Notes: generated by a model not told the origin, from the letters alone. DNA of 64,000 bases from Mycolicibacterium sp. MU0050 (GCF_963378085.1 NZ_OY726395.1:1426001-1490000); one strand, 5' to 3'. Shown: positions 35,436-44,647, counted from the first letter of the stretch. Translations and numbers: made by a program.

Positions 35436-36200
35436 CTACTTGGGCGGGAAGCGTAGCGCGCCGTCCAAACGGATCACCTCACCATTGAGGTAGTCGTTCT
35501 CGACGATCGACGCCGCGAGCTGTCCGTACTCGACCGAGCGGCCCATCCGCTTGGGGAACGGCACCTGAGGACCCCAGTAGGCCTCCAGCTGATCGGCGGC
35601 CTGACCGTAGGCGGGGGTGTTGATGGTCCCCGGCGCGATGGTGACCACCCGGATGCCCAACGGCGAAAGATCGCGTGCGGCAACCAATGTCATCCCGATG
35701 ACGCCGCCCTTGGCGGCCGAGTAGGGGACCTGGCCGATCTGGCCCTCGTACCCGGCCACCGACGCGGTGTTGATGATGACGCCGCGCTGTCCCTCCTCGA
35801 GCGGTTCCTGCTTGGCGATCGCGGCGGCAGACAGCCGCATCACGTTGAACACCGCCGTCAGGTAGAACTCGATGGTGGTCTTGAATCCGTCGAGGCTCAG
35901 CGGGCTGCCGTCCTTGCCGACCAGGCGACCGCCGGTCGCCGGCCCGCCGTGGGTATCGACCGAAATGCGCAGCGGCCCCAGGGCTTCCGCCTCCGCCAGC
36001 GCGGCCAGCACGCTGTCCTCGCTGGTCGCGTCGGTGCGAACGTAGCGGACGCCCAGTTCGGACTCCAGTGCCTTGCCCTTGTCGTCGGCCATGTCGGCGA
36101 CCACCACTTTGGCGCCGGCGCCGTGCAACCGACGGACGGTGGCTTCGCCGAGGCCGCCGGCACCACCTACGACAATCGCCGAGCTTCCCGCGATGTGCAT
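35436..36200 (-). CDS. Short-chain dehydrogenase (3-hydroxyacyl-CoA dehydrogenase type II-like)
   Basis: 254 residues. Cofactor motif VVGGAGGLGEA, active-site tyrosine and lysine in VPYSAAKGGVIGM, and NTASVAGYEGQIGQ as in HSD17B10-like 3-hydroxyacyl-CoA dehydrogenases. It would carry out the third step of beta-oxidation on the hydratase product. Divergent from meaB across palindrome A. Confidence 0.88.
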   Translation of the reverse strand: MHIAGSSAIVVGGAGGLGEATVRRLHGAGAKVVVADMADDKGKALESELGVRYVRTDATSEDSVLAALAEAEALGPLRISVDTHGGPATGGRLVGKDGSPLSLDGFKTTIEFYLTAVFNVMRLSAAAIAKQEPLEEGQRGVIINTASVAGYEGQIGQVPYSAAKGGVIGMTLVAARDLSPLGIRVVTIAPGTINTPAYGQAADQLEAYWGPQVPFPKRMGRSVEYGQLAASIVENDYLNGEVIRLDGALRFPPK

Positions 36201-36238
36201 GCTGTATTCCCTTCCTGCAATTCAGGCTCTCAGATCGA

Positions 36239-36253
36239 GAGAATACTATTCTC
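36239..36253. promoter_or_regulatory. Palindrome A operator, site 2
   Basis: GAGAATACTATTCTC, perfect inverted repeat between the divergent SDR and meaB genes. Confidence 0.8.
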
Positions 36254-36295
36254 CTAGGATCGAGGGCGACCCTCCAGTGCAAGGACAGATAATCG

Positions 36296-37201
36296 ATGGT
36301 TGTGACCCGAGAGCTTCCCGACACCGCCGAGTTGATCAGGTCGGCCCGAGCGGGCTCCATCCGCGCCGCCGGCCGGCTACTGAGCCTGGTCGAGGGCCCG
36401 CGTCGAGCCGAGACGCTGGCCGTGCTCGACGAGTTCGAGTCGGCGCCCGCGCGCGTCGTCGGCATCACCGGCCCACCCGGCGCCGGCAAGTCGACGACGG
36501 TCGGGGCGCTGGTCGGGGCGTACCGGGAGCGCGGGGTGCGCGTCGCGGTGTTGGCCGTCGACCCGTCCTCGCCCTACAGCGGCGGGGCGCTACTGGGTGA
36601 CCGAATCCGGATGGTGGCGCACATCAACGACCCGGAGGTACTGATCAGGTCGATCGCCAGCCGCGGGCATCTGGGCGGGCTGGCGGCGGTGGTCCCGGCG
36701 GCGATCCGCCTGCTGGCCGCGCTCGACTACGGCCTGATCTTCTTGGAGAGCGTCGGGGTGGGCCAGTCGGAGGTCGAGATCTCGGCGGTGGCCGACCCCA
36801 CGGTGGTCATCCTGAACCCGGGGGCCGGTGACGCCATCCAGGCCGCGAAGGCGGGGCTGCTGGAAGTGGCCGATTTGGTGGTGGTCAACAAGGCCGACCG
36901 GGACGGCGCCGACCAGACGGTGCGGGATCTGCACGCCGAGACGGGCGCGCCGATCTTGAAACTCGTTGCTGCGCAGGGGGAGGGCCTGCCCGAGCTGGTG
37001 GAGGCCATCGAGGCGCATCATCGCGCGGACACGGCGGAGCGCAGAACAGCCCGGGCGCGTGCGCAGATCCTCTCACTCGCGCAGACGCGCCTGCAGCGCC
37101 ATCCCGACCTGGCCCGGCTGGCCGCGGCGGTTGCGGACGGCAGCACCGACGCGTATTCGGCGGCCGACGCGCTGGCCGGTCTGCACGAGCGGCGGGGCTG
37201 A
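36296..37201 (+). CDS. meaB: MeaB-type G-protein chaperone of B12 mutase
   Basis: 301 residues. SIMIBI-class GTPase (MeaB/ArgK/MMAA) that loads adenosylcobalamin into acyl-CoA mutases and protects them from inactivation. Walker A GPPGAGKST at 59-67, VLAVDPSSPYSGGALLGDRIRM, the base-recognition motif NKAD, and a helical tail. Its presence next to a palindrome A site ties the mutase to regulon A although the mutase operon itself lacks the palindrome. A cell's general methylmalonyl-CoA mutase normally has its own MeaB, so this is likely a dedicated copy. Confidence 0.92.
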   Translation: MVVTRELPDTAELIRSARAGSIRAAGRLLSLVEGPRRAETLAVLDEFESAPARVVGITGPPGAGKSTTVGALVGAYRERGVRVAVLAVDPSSPYSGGALLGDRIRMVAHINDPEVLIRSIASRGHLGGLAAVVPAAIRLLAALDYGLIFLESVGVGQSEVEISAVADPTVVILNPGAGDAIQAAKAGLLEVADLVVVNKADRDGADQTVRDLHAETGAPILKLVAAQGEGLPELVEAIEAHHRADTAERRTARARAQILSLAQTRLQRHPDLARLAAAVADGSTDAYSAADALAGLHERRG

Positions 37202-37342
37202 CGGCGCCGCGGAAATTTCTCGATCCCTTTTCGGCGTGTCGCCGACTGCGGTCAGCGAGACGCTGTCTGGTCGACTAAATGGAGACCTGGGCCACATTCC
37301 GCGTAAGCGTGGTTCTGGGCCACCGAGAACGTGGTTCCGGAG

Positions 37343-37996
37343 TTAGCTGGCGGCGAAGCCGTGGGCGCAGAACGCCCAGACTTCCTCGGCCGAGATGGGG
37401 TTGATGGTCTCGTCGTCGGCGGGGGCGCTGGACTGCGCGGTGAACATCACCGTCTGCATCGTCATGGCCGCCATCCGCCGCGCGTTGACGCCGCTGCGCA
37501 ACCGGCCCGCCGCCTCGGCGGTTTCCATCAGCTCGGTGAACAACGCGATCAGCGGCGCGTGGGCCACCCGCACCTCGTTGGGGTGCGAGACCAGCAACTG
37601 CGGCGCGAAGTCGGTGAACAGCGGGCGCTTGGCACTGGGGTCCGGGCGAGACAGCTCGAAGAGCAGCTCGATTGCCACTCTGAGCTGGTCCAATGGGTCG
37701 GCCTGACCGGAGGTGGCGGCGCGGATCTGGTCGGCCGCGCGGCTCAGCGCATCTTCGAAGAGCGCCAGCAGTAGTTCGTGCTTACCGTCGAATTGCAGAT
37801 AGAAGCTGCGCAGTGACTGCCGCGAGCGGTCCACGACCTCCTGGACCGTGAAGTCGGTGCTGCCCTTTTCGGTGATGATCGCCTGGGCGGCGTCGAGGAA
37901 GCGCTGCACGCGCTGGGCGGCCCGCAACTTGGCGGTCTTGATGGACCGCTCGACGGCACGCTGCTTCCACGCGGGCTCTTCGCTGGGACTGCTCAT
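37343..37996 (-). CDS. TetR-family regulator, candidate for palindrome A
   Basis: 217 residues. A basic helix (RSIKTAKLRAAQRVQRFLDAAQ) leads into the helix-turn-helix FTVQEVVDRSRQSLRSFYLQF, then a ligand-binding domain. The start is uncertain: an ATG 39 bases upstream is also in frame. It is divergent from an acyl-CoA dehydrogenase operon with one palindrome A in the gap, the classic autoregulated TetR layout. Acyl-CoA or a pathway intermediate would be the expected ligand. The 141-base gap to meaB holds nothing I can name. Confidence 0.87.
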   Translation of the reverse strand: MSSPSEEPAWKQRAVERSIKTAKLRAAQRVQRFLDAAQAIITEKGSTDFTVQEVVDRSRQSLRSFYLQFDGKHELLLALFEDALSRAADQIRAATSGQADPLDQLRVAIELLFELSRPDPSAKRPLFTDFAPQLLVSHPNEVRVAHAPLIALFTELMETAEAAGRLRSGVNARRMAAMTMQTVMFTAQSSAPADDETINPISAEEVWAFCAHGFAAS

Positions 37997-38108
37997 CGGG
38001 CTAGCGACCTGCGGCCCTGTGGAAAGTGCATGCATGAACTGTACCGGACGAACTACCCATGATGGGGCCTCGTGGCACCGGTTTATGAGATTCTTACTCG
38101 CAGTTGTG

Positions 38109-38123
38109 GAGAATGCTATTCTC
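38109..38123. promoter_or_regulatory. Palindrome A operator, site 3
   Basis: GAGAATGCTATTCTC, inverted repeat GAGAAT/ATTCTC between the TetR gene and the divergent acyl-CoA dehydrogenase pair. This is the site that ties the regulator to the motif. Confidence 0.8.
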
Positions 38124-38176
38124 CGACTGCGCGAAAGCATTCGCGACACCCGAACTTTTACGAGGAAGGCGCGCCC

Positions 38177-39193
38177 ATGCTGCTGGAGCTGAATTCCGAC
38201 CAGCGGTTATGGCGCGACACCGTGCGCGACGCGTTGGCCAAGGAGTGCCCGGCGTCCCTGGTGCGCGCCATTGCCGAGGGGGACGGCGACCGGGATCCCT
38301 CCGCACCGCTGTGGAAATCGTATGTGGCCAACGGCTGGACCGAACTCACCGACGTCGAAGAGACGGTCGAGTTGGGCCTGCTGGTCGAGGAACTCGGTCG
38401 GGCCACCGACCCGACGCCATACCTGGCCACCCTGACCCAGTTCAACCCGCTGGCGCCGGAGGCCGTCGACCCCAAGTTGTCCGGGGCGGCCGTCTACGAC
38501 GGGGTGACCGCGGCGCGCGTCGCCGACGGCTGGGAGTTGGACGGCACCGCGCGCCACGTGCTCGACGGCGATCGCGCCGAGCGCATTGCGGTGTCGACGC
38601 CGGCTGGGGTGTTCGTCGTCGGCGCCGACAAGTTCTCGGCCCGTCGTGTCCCCGTTTTCGACCCGGTGTTGCATGTGGCAGAGGTGACCTTCGACCGGGT
38701 GCGGGTGGCGCCCGGCGACCGCGTGGTGGCCGCCCACACCGACCACGCGGCCAGGGCCAAGGACGTGGCGCTCACGGGTCTGGCGCTGACCATGGTCGGC
38801 GCCTGCCAGCGGGTGCTGGACATGGTCCTCGAGCACGTGGGTTCGCGACAGCAGTTCGGCGTCCTCATCGGTTCCTTTCAGGCGGTGCAACACAAGGCCG
38901 CCGATATGCACGTCGCGATCGAACGGGCCCGCGCCCTGTCCTACTTCGCGGCGTTGACCATCGCCGCCGACGACCCGCGCCGGCGGCTGGCCGCGGCCAT
39001 GGCCAAGGCTTCGGCCGGTGAATGCCAGTCCCTGGTGTTCAAGCACGGCATCCAGTTGTTCGGCGCCATGGGCTTCACCTGGGAGAACGACGTGCAGTTC
39101 GCCCTCAAGCGGGCCAAGGCCGGTGAGCTGTTGCTCGGCGGTGCGGCCGAGCACCGCGCCGTGGTCGCCGACATGACCCTCGCGGAGGCCTGA
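38177..39193 (+). CDS. Acyl-CoA dehydrogenase, short partner subunit
   Basis: 338 residues. Weakly conserved N-terminal half, then the ACAD C-terminal bundle (GSRQQFGVLIGSFQAVQHKAADMH; HGIQLFGAMGFTWENDVQ). ATG start follows GAGGAAGG. Ends 3 bases before the full-length partner. Second heteromeric acyl-CoA dehydrogenase pair of the window. Confidence 0.9.
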   Translation: MLLELNSDQRLWRDTVRDALAKECPASLVRAIAEGDGDRDPSAPLWKSYVANGWTELTDVEETVELGLLVEELGRATDPTPYLATLTQFNPLAPEAVDPKLSGAAVYDGVTAARVADGWELDGTARHVLDGDRAERIAVSTPAGVFVVGADKFSARRVPVFDPVLHVAEVTFDRVRVAPGDRVVAAHTDHAARAKDVALTGLALTMVGACQRVLDMVLEHVGSRQQFGVLIGSFQAVQHKAADMHVAIERARALSYFAALTIAADDPRRRLAAAMAKASAGECQSLVFKHGIQLFGAMGFTWENDVQFALKRAKAGELLLGGAAEHRAVVADMTLAEA

Positions 39194-39196
39194 GCC

Positions 39197-40372
39197 ATGC
39201 AACTGACCTTCGACGACGACGTCGAGGCCTTCCGTTCCGAGTTCATCGCCTTCCTCGACGAACACCTGCCCGACCCGGCGACCACCACCGTGCGCTCCAC
39301 ATCCACGGCCGACGTTCCGGACTGGGCGCGGCAGTGGCAGCGGGTGATGTTCGACCACGGCTGGCTGCTGCCCGGCAACCCGCCGGAGTTCGGCGGCCGC
39401 AACGCCAACATCCTGCAGCAGTACGTCTACCGGGATGAGTTGTCACGGCGGCGCATCTACCAGAGCTTCAACCCGCAGGGCGTCGGCATCATCGCGGCCT
39501 CGCTGCTGTCCTTCGGCACCGACGAGCAGAAGCACAAGTGGGCGGTGCCGATCCTGCGCGCGGAGATCACCGCGGCGCTGGGCATGAGCGAACCCAATGC
39601 GGGTTCCGACCTGGCCTCGCTGCGCACCACTGCGATCCGCGACGGCGACGACTTCGTGGTCAACGGCCAGAAGGTCTGGACCTCGGGTGCGCACGACGCC
39701 GACGTGATCCTGGCCTTCGTGCGCACCGATCCCGATGCGCCCAAGCACAAGGGCATCAGCGTGCTGGTGGTTCCCACCGACACGCCCGGCGTGGCGTGCC
39801 GGCCGTTCGCATCCATCTGCGGCCGTGAGGATCTCGACTTCAACGAGGTCTTCTTCACTGATGCACGGGTGCCGGTGGAGAACCTGGTCGGCCCGCTCAA
39901 CGAGGGCTGGAAGGTGGCCAACGGCTCGCTGGGGCACGAGCGCACCCTGCTGTGGCTTAGCTATGCCGACTGGATGGAGCAGTTGATCGCCGACTTCCGG
40001 CCGACCACCGCGCTCGACCGGGACAACTACGCCACGCTGTACATGGACGCCCAGGCGCTGCGCCTGATGGGGTCGGTGGCCGTGGCGCGGGAGGCCCGCG
40101 GGGAGCAGGACGTTGCGGCGCTGTCGGTGCTCAAGCTGTTCGGCTCCGAGGCGTTCCAGGATGCCGTGGGCAATGCCCTGGAGGCAGCGGGCTCGGCGGG
40201 GCTGACCCATCCGATGACCACCGCGCCGTTTGCGCCCTTCGGCGAGGACGCCCCGACGACCAGCTGGTTCGAGCGGTACGCGCGCAGCTTCGGCGGCACC
40301 ATTGCCGGCGGCACCTCGGAGATTCAGCGCAGCATCATCGCCCAGCGGGTGCTGGGACTGCCCCGGGCCTGA
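39197..40372 (+). CDS. Acyl-CoA dehydrogenase, full-length partner subunit
   Basis: 391 residues with all three ACAD domains: GMSEPNAGSDLASLRTT, VVNGQKVWTSGAH, GGTIAGGTSEIQRSIIAQRVLGL. Co-transcribed with the short subunit. The IS30 element begins 10 bases after its stop, so any original downstream gene or terminator of this operon may have been cut off. Confidence 0.92.
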   Translation: MQLTFDDDVEAFRSEFIAFLDEHLPDPATTTVRSTSTADVPDWARQWQRVMFDHGWLLPGNPPEFGGRNANILQQYVYRDELSRRRIYQSFNPQGVGIIAASLLSFGTDEQKHKWAVPILRAEITAALGMSEPNAGSDLASLRTTAIRDGDDFVVNGQKVWTSGAHDADVILAFVRTDPDAPKHKGISVLVVPTDTPGVACRPFASICGREDLDFNEVFFTDARVPVENLVGPLNEGWKVANGSLGHERTLLWLSYADWMEQLIADFRPTTALDRDNYATLYMDAQALRLMGSVAVAREARGEQDVAALSVLKLFGSEAFQDAVGNALEAAGSAGLTHPMTTAPFAPFGEDAPTTSWFERYARSFGGTIAGGTSEIQRSIIAQRVLGLPRA

Positions 40373-40381
40373 CGGCTGTCG

Positions 40382-40442
40382 CCGCGAGCGGCCATCTGGG
40401 TACAGGTTTCGACGCCTGGGTTCAAGGGGTGGATGCAACAGC
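40382..40442. repeat. IS30 left inverted repeat
   Basis: Imperfect inverted match to the right end. Best blocks: GCGAGCGGCCATC at the tip, GGTACAG, and GGTGGATGCAACAGC at the inner end. Confidence 0.85.
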
Positions 40443-40461
40443 CTCTAGCTGAGGGGTTCAG

Positions 40462-41718
40462 ATGGGGCTGCCGGAGTTAGCGCGTGTGGAAAGCCGGTTT
40501 TGGGAACTAATTCGTGATGGGCTCTCGCCGCGAGATGCCGGCAAGGCTGTCGGCGTGTCGGGGCACACTGGTTATCGCTGGTTTGCTGATGTTGGAGGTG
40601 TGAAACCACCTCCGCGTGATGACGGGCCTCGGAAAAAGCCTCGGTTGAGCTTCGAAGAACGTGAGGAGATCGCGTTAGGCATCGCTGCAGGGGAATCGAT
40701 GTGCAGCATCGCGCGTCGACTCAAGCGGGCACCATCGACGATCTCGCGTGAAATCAAGAACAACAGCAAGCCTGGCCGCAACCGTTACCGCAGCCGATAC
40801 CAGTTCGGGGCGAGGTGGCATGGCGGTCACGAGCAATGTCCGCGCTATCGTGCCAGCAGCGCTCATGCACGTAGTCAGCGTCGGGCTCGCCGAGCCAAGC
40901 CGGGCAAGCTGGCGACCAACCGGCGTTTACATGCTGAGGTGCAGACTCGGTTGGAAGATGATCAGCACAGTCCTGAGCAGATCGCTCGACGGCTGCAGAT
41001 CGACTTCCCTGACGATCCGGAGATGCGGGTGTCCCACGAGACCATCTATCAGGCGATTTATGTTCAGGGCAAGGGGAATTTGCGCCGCGAGTTGCATACC
41101 TGTCTGCGGACCGGACGGGCGTTGCGTAAGCCTCAGCGCCGCCCCGATGAGCGCCGCGGGAAACTGCGGGACATCGTCAGTATCAGCGAGCGGCCGCCGG
41201 AGGTCGAAGACCGGGCTGTCCCCGGACACTGGGAGGGAGATCTGATCCTGGGCAGCGTCGCATCGGCGTCGGCAATCGGGACGGTGGTAGAACGCACCAC
41301 TCGTTTCACTATGCTGCTGCACCTGCCCGACCGGCATACCGCAGAAGCCGTCCAGGAAGCGATCGTAACCAAAATGGCCCAGCTCCCGACGATCCTGCGC
41401 AAGACTCTGACCTGGGACCGAGGCCACGAAATGGCCAACCACGCCGCCATCGCGACCGCCGCGGAGCTGGACATCTACTTCTGCGATCCGCACTCGCCCT
41501 GGCAGCGCGGCACCAACGAAAACACCAATGGTCTGCTACGCCAGTACTTTGCCAAAAGTACTGACTTGTCGGTCTTTCCCGCTGACTACCTCGACTACGT
41601 CGCGGCCAAACTCAACAACCGGCCACGGAAAACCCTGCGCTGGAAAACCCCCGCCGAAGCCCTCGACGAATTACTGTCGAACCCGTTCAAATCGCCCGCT
41701 GTTGCATCCACCGCTTGA
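40462..41718 (+). CDS. IS30-family transposase
   Basis: 418 residues. N-terminal helix-turn-helix (LSPRDAGKAVGVSGHTGYRWF) and a second one typical of IS30 (LSFEEREEIALGIAAGESMCSIARRLKRAPSTISREI). The DDE catalytic residues lie in HWEGDLI, TWDRGHE and RGTNENTNGLLRQYF. No frameshift or stop, so the element may be active. The stop lies inside the right inverted repeat. Confidence 0.95.
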   Translation: MGLPELARVESRFWELIRDGLSPRDAGKAVGVSGHTGYRWFADVGGVKPPPRDDGPRKKPRLSFEEREEIALGIAAGESMCSIARRLKRAPSTISREIKNNSKPGRNRYRSRYQFGARWHGGHEQCPRYRASSAHARSQRRARRAKPGKLATNRRLHAEVQTRLEDDQHSPEQIARRLQIDFPDDPEMRVSHETIYQAIYVQGKGNLRRELHTCLRTGRALRKPQRRPDERRGKLRDIVSISERPPEVEDRAVPGHWEGDLILGSVASASAIGTVVERTTRFTMLLHLPDRHTAEAVQEAIVTKMAQLPTILRKTLTWDRGHEMANHAAIATAAELDIYFCDPHSPWQRGTNENTNGLLRQYFAKSTDLSVFPADYLDYVAAKLNNRPRKTLRWKTPAEALDELLSNPFKSPAVASTA

Positions 41719-41757
41719 AACCGCCACGAATTTCTGTACCAGGATGGCCGCTCGCGG
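41698..41757. repeat. IS30 right inverted repeat
   Basis: Partner of the left repeat. It ends 20 bases before the palindrome B site in front of the GMC gene. Confidence 0.85.
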
Positions 41758-41776
41758 TATTTGCGACCCGCACATG

Positions 41777-41792
41777 TCGTACAGTCGTACAG
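41777..41792. promoter_or_regulatory. Palindrome B operator, site 1 (partial)
   Basis: TCGTACAGTCGTACAG: the right half CGTACAG is perfect and GTAC of the left half is kept; it can also be read as a direct repeat of TCGTACAG. It ends one base before the GMC start codon and there is no ribosome-binding site, so the GMC mRNA may be leaderless. Confidence 0.6.
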
Positions 41793-41793
41793 C

Positions 41794-43401
41794 ATGAGGC
41801 AGGGGTCGTTCGACTACATCATCCTGGGGGCCGGGTCTGCGGGATGCGTTCTGGCCAATCGGCTCTCGGCCGATCCGGGCGTGCGGGTGCTGCTGATCGA
41901 GGCCGGGGGTGTCGACCGCAGCCCGTTCTTCCGCATCCCTAAGGGTGCGGGCATGCTGTTCGAGAACGAGAAGCACGTGTGGCACTACGAGACCCAGCCG
42001 TTCGGTCCGGTCCCGCACGTCGAGCAGTGGCTCCGGGGCAAGGTCCTGGGTGGCTCCAGTTCCATCAACGGGCTGGTCTACAACCGCGGCAACCGGGCCG
42101 ACTACGACGGGCTCGAGCGCCTGGGCAACAAGGGCTGGGGTTGGGATGAGATGCTGCCGATCTTCAAGGGCTTCGAGGACAGCGGCTTCGGCCCGTCGCC
42201 GACCCGCGGAGTCGGTGGGCCGCTGCACATCTCGGTCCCGCGCGACCCCGATCCGCTGTGCGAGGAGATGGTGGCCGCCGGCGCCGCGATCGGCTTGACC
42301 CGCGTGCAGGACCTCAACGAATCCGACGACGAGCGCATCGGCTTCACCACGTCGAACATCAAGGACGGTCGTCGGGTCAGTGCGGCGACCGCGTTCCTCA
42401 AGCCCGCTCGTCGCCGGCCCAACCTCACCGTCGTCACCCGCACGATCGCCCAGCGGGTGCTGTTCGAGAACGGGCGGGCCGTCGGCGTGGAGGTCACGCA
42501 CAAGGGCCGTACCTCGGAGGTGCGCACCACCGGGGAGGTGATCCTATCCCTCGGCGGCCTGAACACTCCGAAGCTGCTGCAACTCTCGGGGGTGGGTCCC
42601 CGCGAAGTGCTCGCCGGCGCGGGTGTGGCCGTGTACCTGGAGCGGGAGAATGTGGGCCGAAAGCTCCGCGAACACCGTTGCGCCGCCATGCGTTTCCGCC
42701 TGAACGAGGATCTCGGCTACAACAAGAAGCTGTCCGGCAGCATGGCGCAGGCGGCCTCCGGCATGAAGTACCTGGCGACCCGGAAGGGGCCGTTGGCCGC
42801 CCCGGCCTTCGACATCGTCGCATTCCTGAAGACGGATCCCGCTCTGGACCGGCCCGACGCCCAGGTGATGATGGGGCCCTGGACGATTCCGACCTACAAC
42901 ACGGGGGACCCGGTCGCCATCGAACGGCAGGCCGGCGCCTCCTGTCTGGGGATGGTGTTGCGCCCGACGGCGACCGGCTCCCTCGAGATCACCTCGAGCG
43001 ATCCCGACGCCACGGTGCGGATCGACCCGAACTACTTGGGAACCGCCGACGACCGGGCGGCGACCGCCAACCTGCTGCGCAAGATGCGCAGCATCTTCGA
43101 ACAGTCGCCGTTGGCCGAGCGGATCAGCCACGAGACATATCCGGGTCCCGATGTCCGCAGCGATGAGGAGCTGGTCGACGCCGCACTCGACGGCGGCTAC
43201 TGCGGGTACCACGCGACAGGCACCTGCGCCATGGGGCCGGACGACGCCGACGTGGTCGACAGCCGGTTGCGCGTGCGAGGGATCGATGGCCTGCGCGTGG
43301 TGGACTGCTCGATCATGCCGACCATGGTGGCAGGCAATCTGAACGGGCCGATGATGGCAATGGCCTGGCGCGCCGCCGATTTCATCATCGGCGACCGCTG
43401 A
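41794..43401 (+). CDS. GMC-family FAD oxidoreductase
   Basis: Glucose-methanol-choline family flavoprotein of 535 residues that oxidises an alcohol. FAD-binding FDYIILGAGSAGCVLANRLS at the start, VLGGSSSINGLVYNRG, LSGVGPREVL, and the active-site histidine in GYHATGTCAMG; the end is MVAGNLNGPMMAMAWRAAD. ATG start is fixed by the N-terminal Rossmann motif only five residues in. Closest general type is choline dehydrogenase-like. First gene of the palindrome B island. Confidence 0.9.
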   Translation: MRQGSFDYIILGAGSAGCVLANRLSADPGVRVLLIEAGGVDRSPFFRIPKGAGMLFENEKHVWHYETQPFGPVPHVEQWLRGKVLGGSSSINGLVYNRGNRADYDGLERLGNKGWGWDEMLPIFKGFEDSGFGPSPTRGVGGPLHISVPRDPDPLCEEMVAAGAAIGLTRVQDLNESDDERIGFTTSNIKDGRRVSAATAFLKPARRRPNLTVVTRTIAQRVLFENGRAVGVEVTHKGRTSEVRTTGEVILSLGGLNTPKLLQLSGVGPREVLAGAGVAVYLERENVGRKLREHRCAAMRFRLNEDLGYNKKLSGSMAQAASGMKYLATRKGPLAAPAFDIVAFLKTDPALDRPDAQVMMGPWTIPTYNTGDPVAIERQAGASCLGMVLRPTATGSLEITSSDPDATVRIDPNYLGTADDRAATANLLRKMRSIFEQSPLAERISHETYPGPDVRSDEELVDAALDGGYCGYHATGTCAMGPDDADVVDSRLRVRGIDGLRVVDCSIMPTMVAGNLNGPMMAMAWRAADFIIGDR

Positions 43402-43410
43402 CCGCCCCGT

Positions 43411-44600
43411 TCAGCCGACTACGGCGGGCATGCTGTCCCAGCCGCGCACCGTCGAGGTTCGTGACCGGGTGGCGCGGGTGAGGTCCACCTCCCACTTCGG
43501 GAACCGCTTGAGCACCTCTTCGAGGGCGACCCGGCCCTCCAGTCGCGCCAGCGGCGCCCCCAGGCAGAAGTGCGCCCCCGACCGAAGGTCAGGTGCGATC
43601 CCGCCTTGCGGTGGATGTCGAACGTGTCGGGGTCGGTGAACTGGCGCTCGTCGCGGTTGGCGGAGGCCAGCATGATCAGCAGCGCGCTGCCCGCGGGCAC
43701 GGTCTGGTCGTGGAACCGCACATCCTCGGTGGCGACATAGCGGGCGACGTGCGGTCCGGGCGGTTCGTAGCGCAGCAGCTCTTCGATGGCGCCGGGCACC
43801 CGGGACGGGTCGTCGACCAGCTGTCGCCGCTGATCGGGATGTTCGGCGAGTACCTTGCCCATCCAGCCGAACAATCGGCCGGTGGTCTCCACGCCCGCTC
43901 CGGCGATGACCGCGAGGAAGATCAGTAGCTCCTCGGTGCGCAGCTTGCGCAGCGTGCCGGTCTCGTCGGTGAACTCCACGGTGAGCAGTTCGGTGATCAG
44001 GTCGTCGGACGGGTTCTTCTTGCGCCACGCGACGTAGTCGGTGAACATGTCGCCGTCGAAGTAGTGGTCCTTGTTGACCGGTAGCGGTTCGCCGGGTTTG
44101 TTCCGCAACGCCGCGTGGGCCTGCGCTCGGACGGAGGGTTGGTCGGCGTCGGGGATGCCCACCAGCATCCCGATGGTCCGCATCGGCAGTTCGGCGCCCA
44201 GATCGCGGACGAAATCGAACTCGTCCGCGCCGACGAACGGGTCCAGGCAGGACACGCAGAACGCGCGGACCTTGTCTTCGAGCGCACGCATCTTCTTGGG
44301 CATGAACATCCGACCGACCAGCGCGCGGTGGATGGTGTGCAGCGGCGGATCCTCGTTGATGAAAACGCCGGGCGGCATCACCGGGTCGGCCTTGACGACC
44401 TCGAGGATGTCACCCTTCGCGGAGCTCAGCCGGTGCGGATCACGCAGGGCCGCATCGACATCGGCGTAGCGGCTGATGCCCCAGAAGTCATGGCGCTCGT
44501 TGTAGTAGAGCGGCTGCTCGTCACGCAACCGGCGGTAGGTCGGGTACGGGTCGAGATCGATGTCGACGTCCCAGGGGTCGTAGTAGAGGTCCACGTCCAC
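43411..44600 (-). pseudogene. Cytochrome P450, frameshifted in the haem-binding loop
   Basis: A bacterial class I P450, clearly a paralogue of the gene at 52221-53417 (both begin with YDPxDVxIDxDPYPTYRRLRDE). GTG start. The frame is good to HLTFGRG, with AGVETT in helix I and ExxR, then shifts to RTSAWG. In the next frame the expected end is intact: [26 protein letters not shown] ... [12 protein letters not shown], stopping at 43411. One extra G in the G5 run at 43575-43579 would restore the protein. So it is either a recent inactivation that removes the haem cysteine or a homopolymer sequencing error. Confidence 0.88.
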
Positions 44601-44631
44601 TCCTTGGTTGGCTGAGGCGCTCGGCCCGGTA

Positions 44632-44647
44632 CTGTACGAGCGTACAG
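44632..44647. promoter_or_regulatory. Palindrome B operator, site 2
   Basis: CTGTACGAGCGTACAG, perfect 7-bp inverted repeat, between the P450 and the divergent SDR gene; best copy of the motif. Confidence 0.8.

Larger units (their letters stand above)
40382..41757 (+). mobile_element. IS30-family insertion sequence
   Basis: About 1.37 kb with imperfect inverted repeats of about 60 bases and one intact transposase gene. The outermost matching bases are CCGCGAG / CTCGCGG. CGCG next to each end (40383-40386 and 41753-41756) could be a palindromic target duplication that lengthens the apparent repeat; then the element proper would be 40387-41752. It sits exactly between regulon A and regulon B genes. 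Confidence 0.9.

Noticed and set aside
37202..37342. Possible terminator or small RNA between meaB and the TetR gene
   Set aside because: Repeated GTGGTTC and a 5-bp stem are too weak; I see nothing convincing in this gap.
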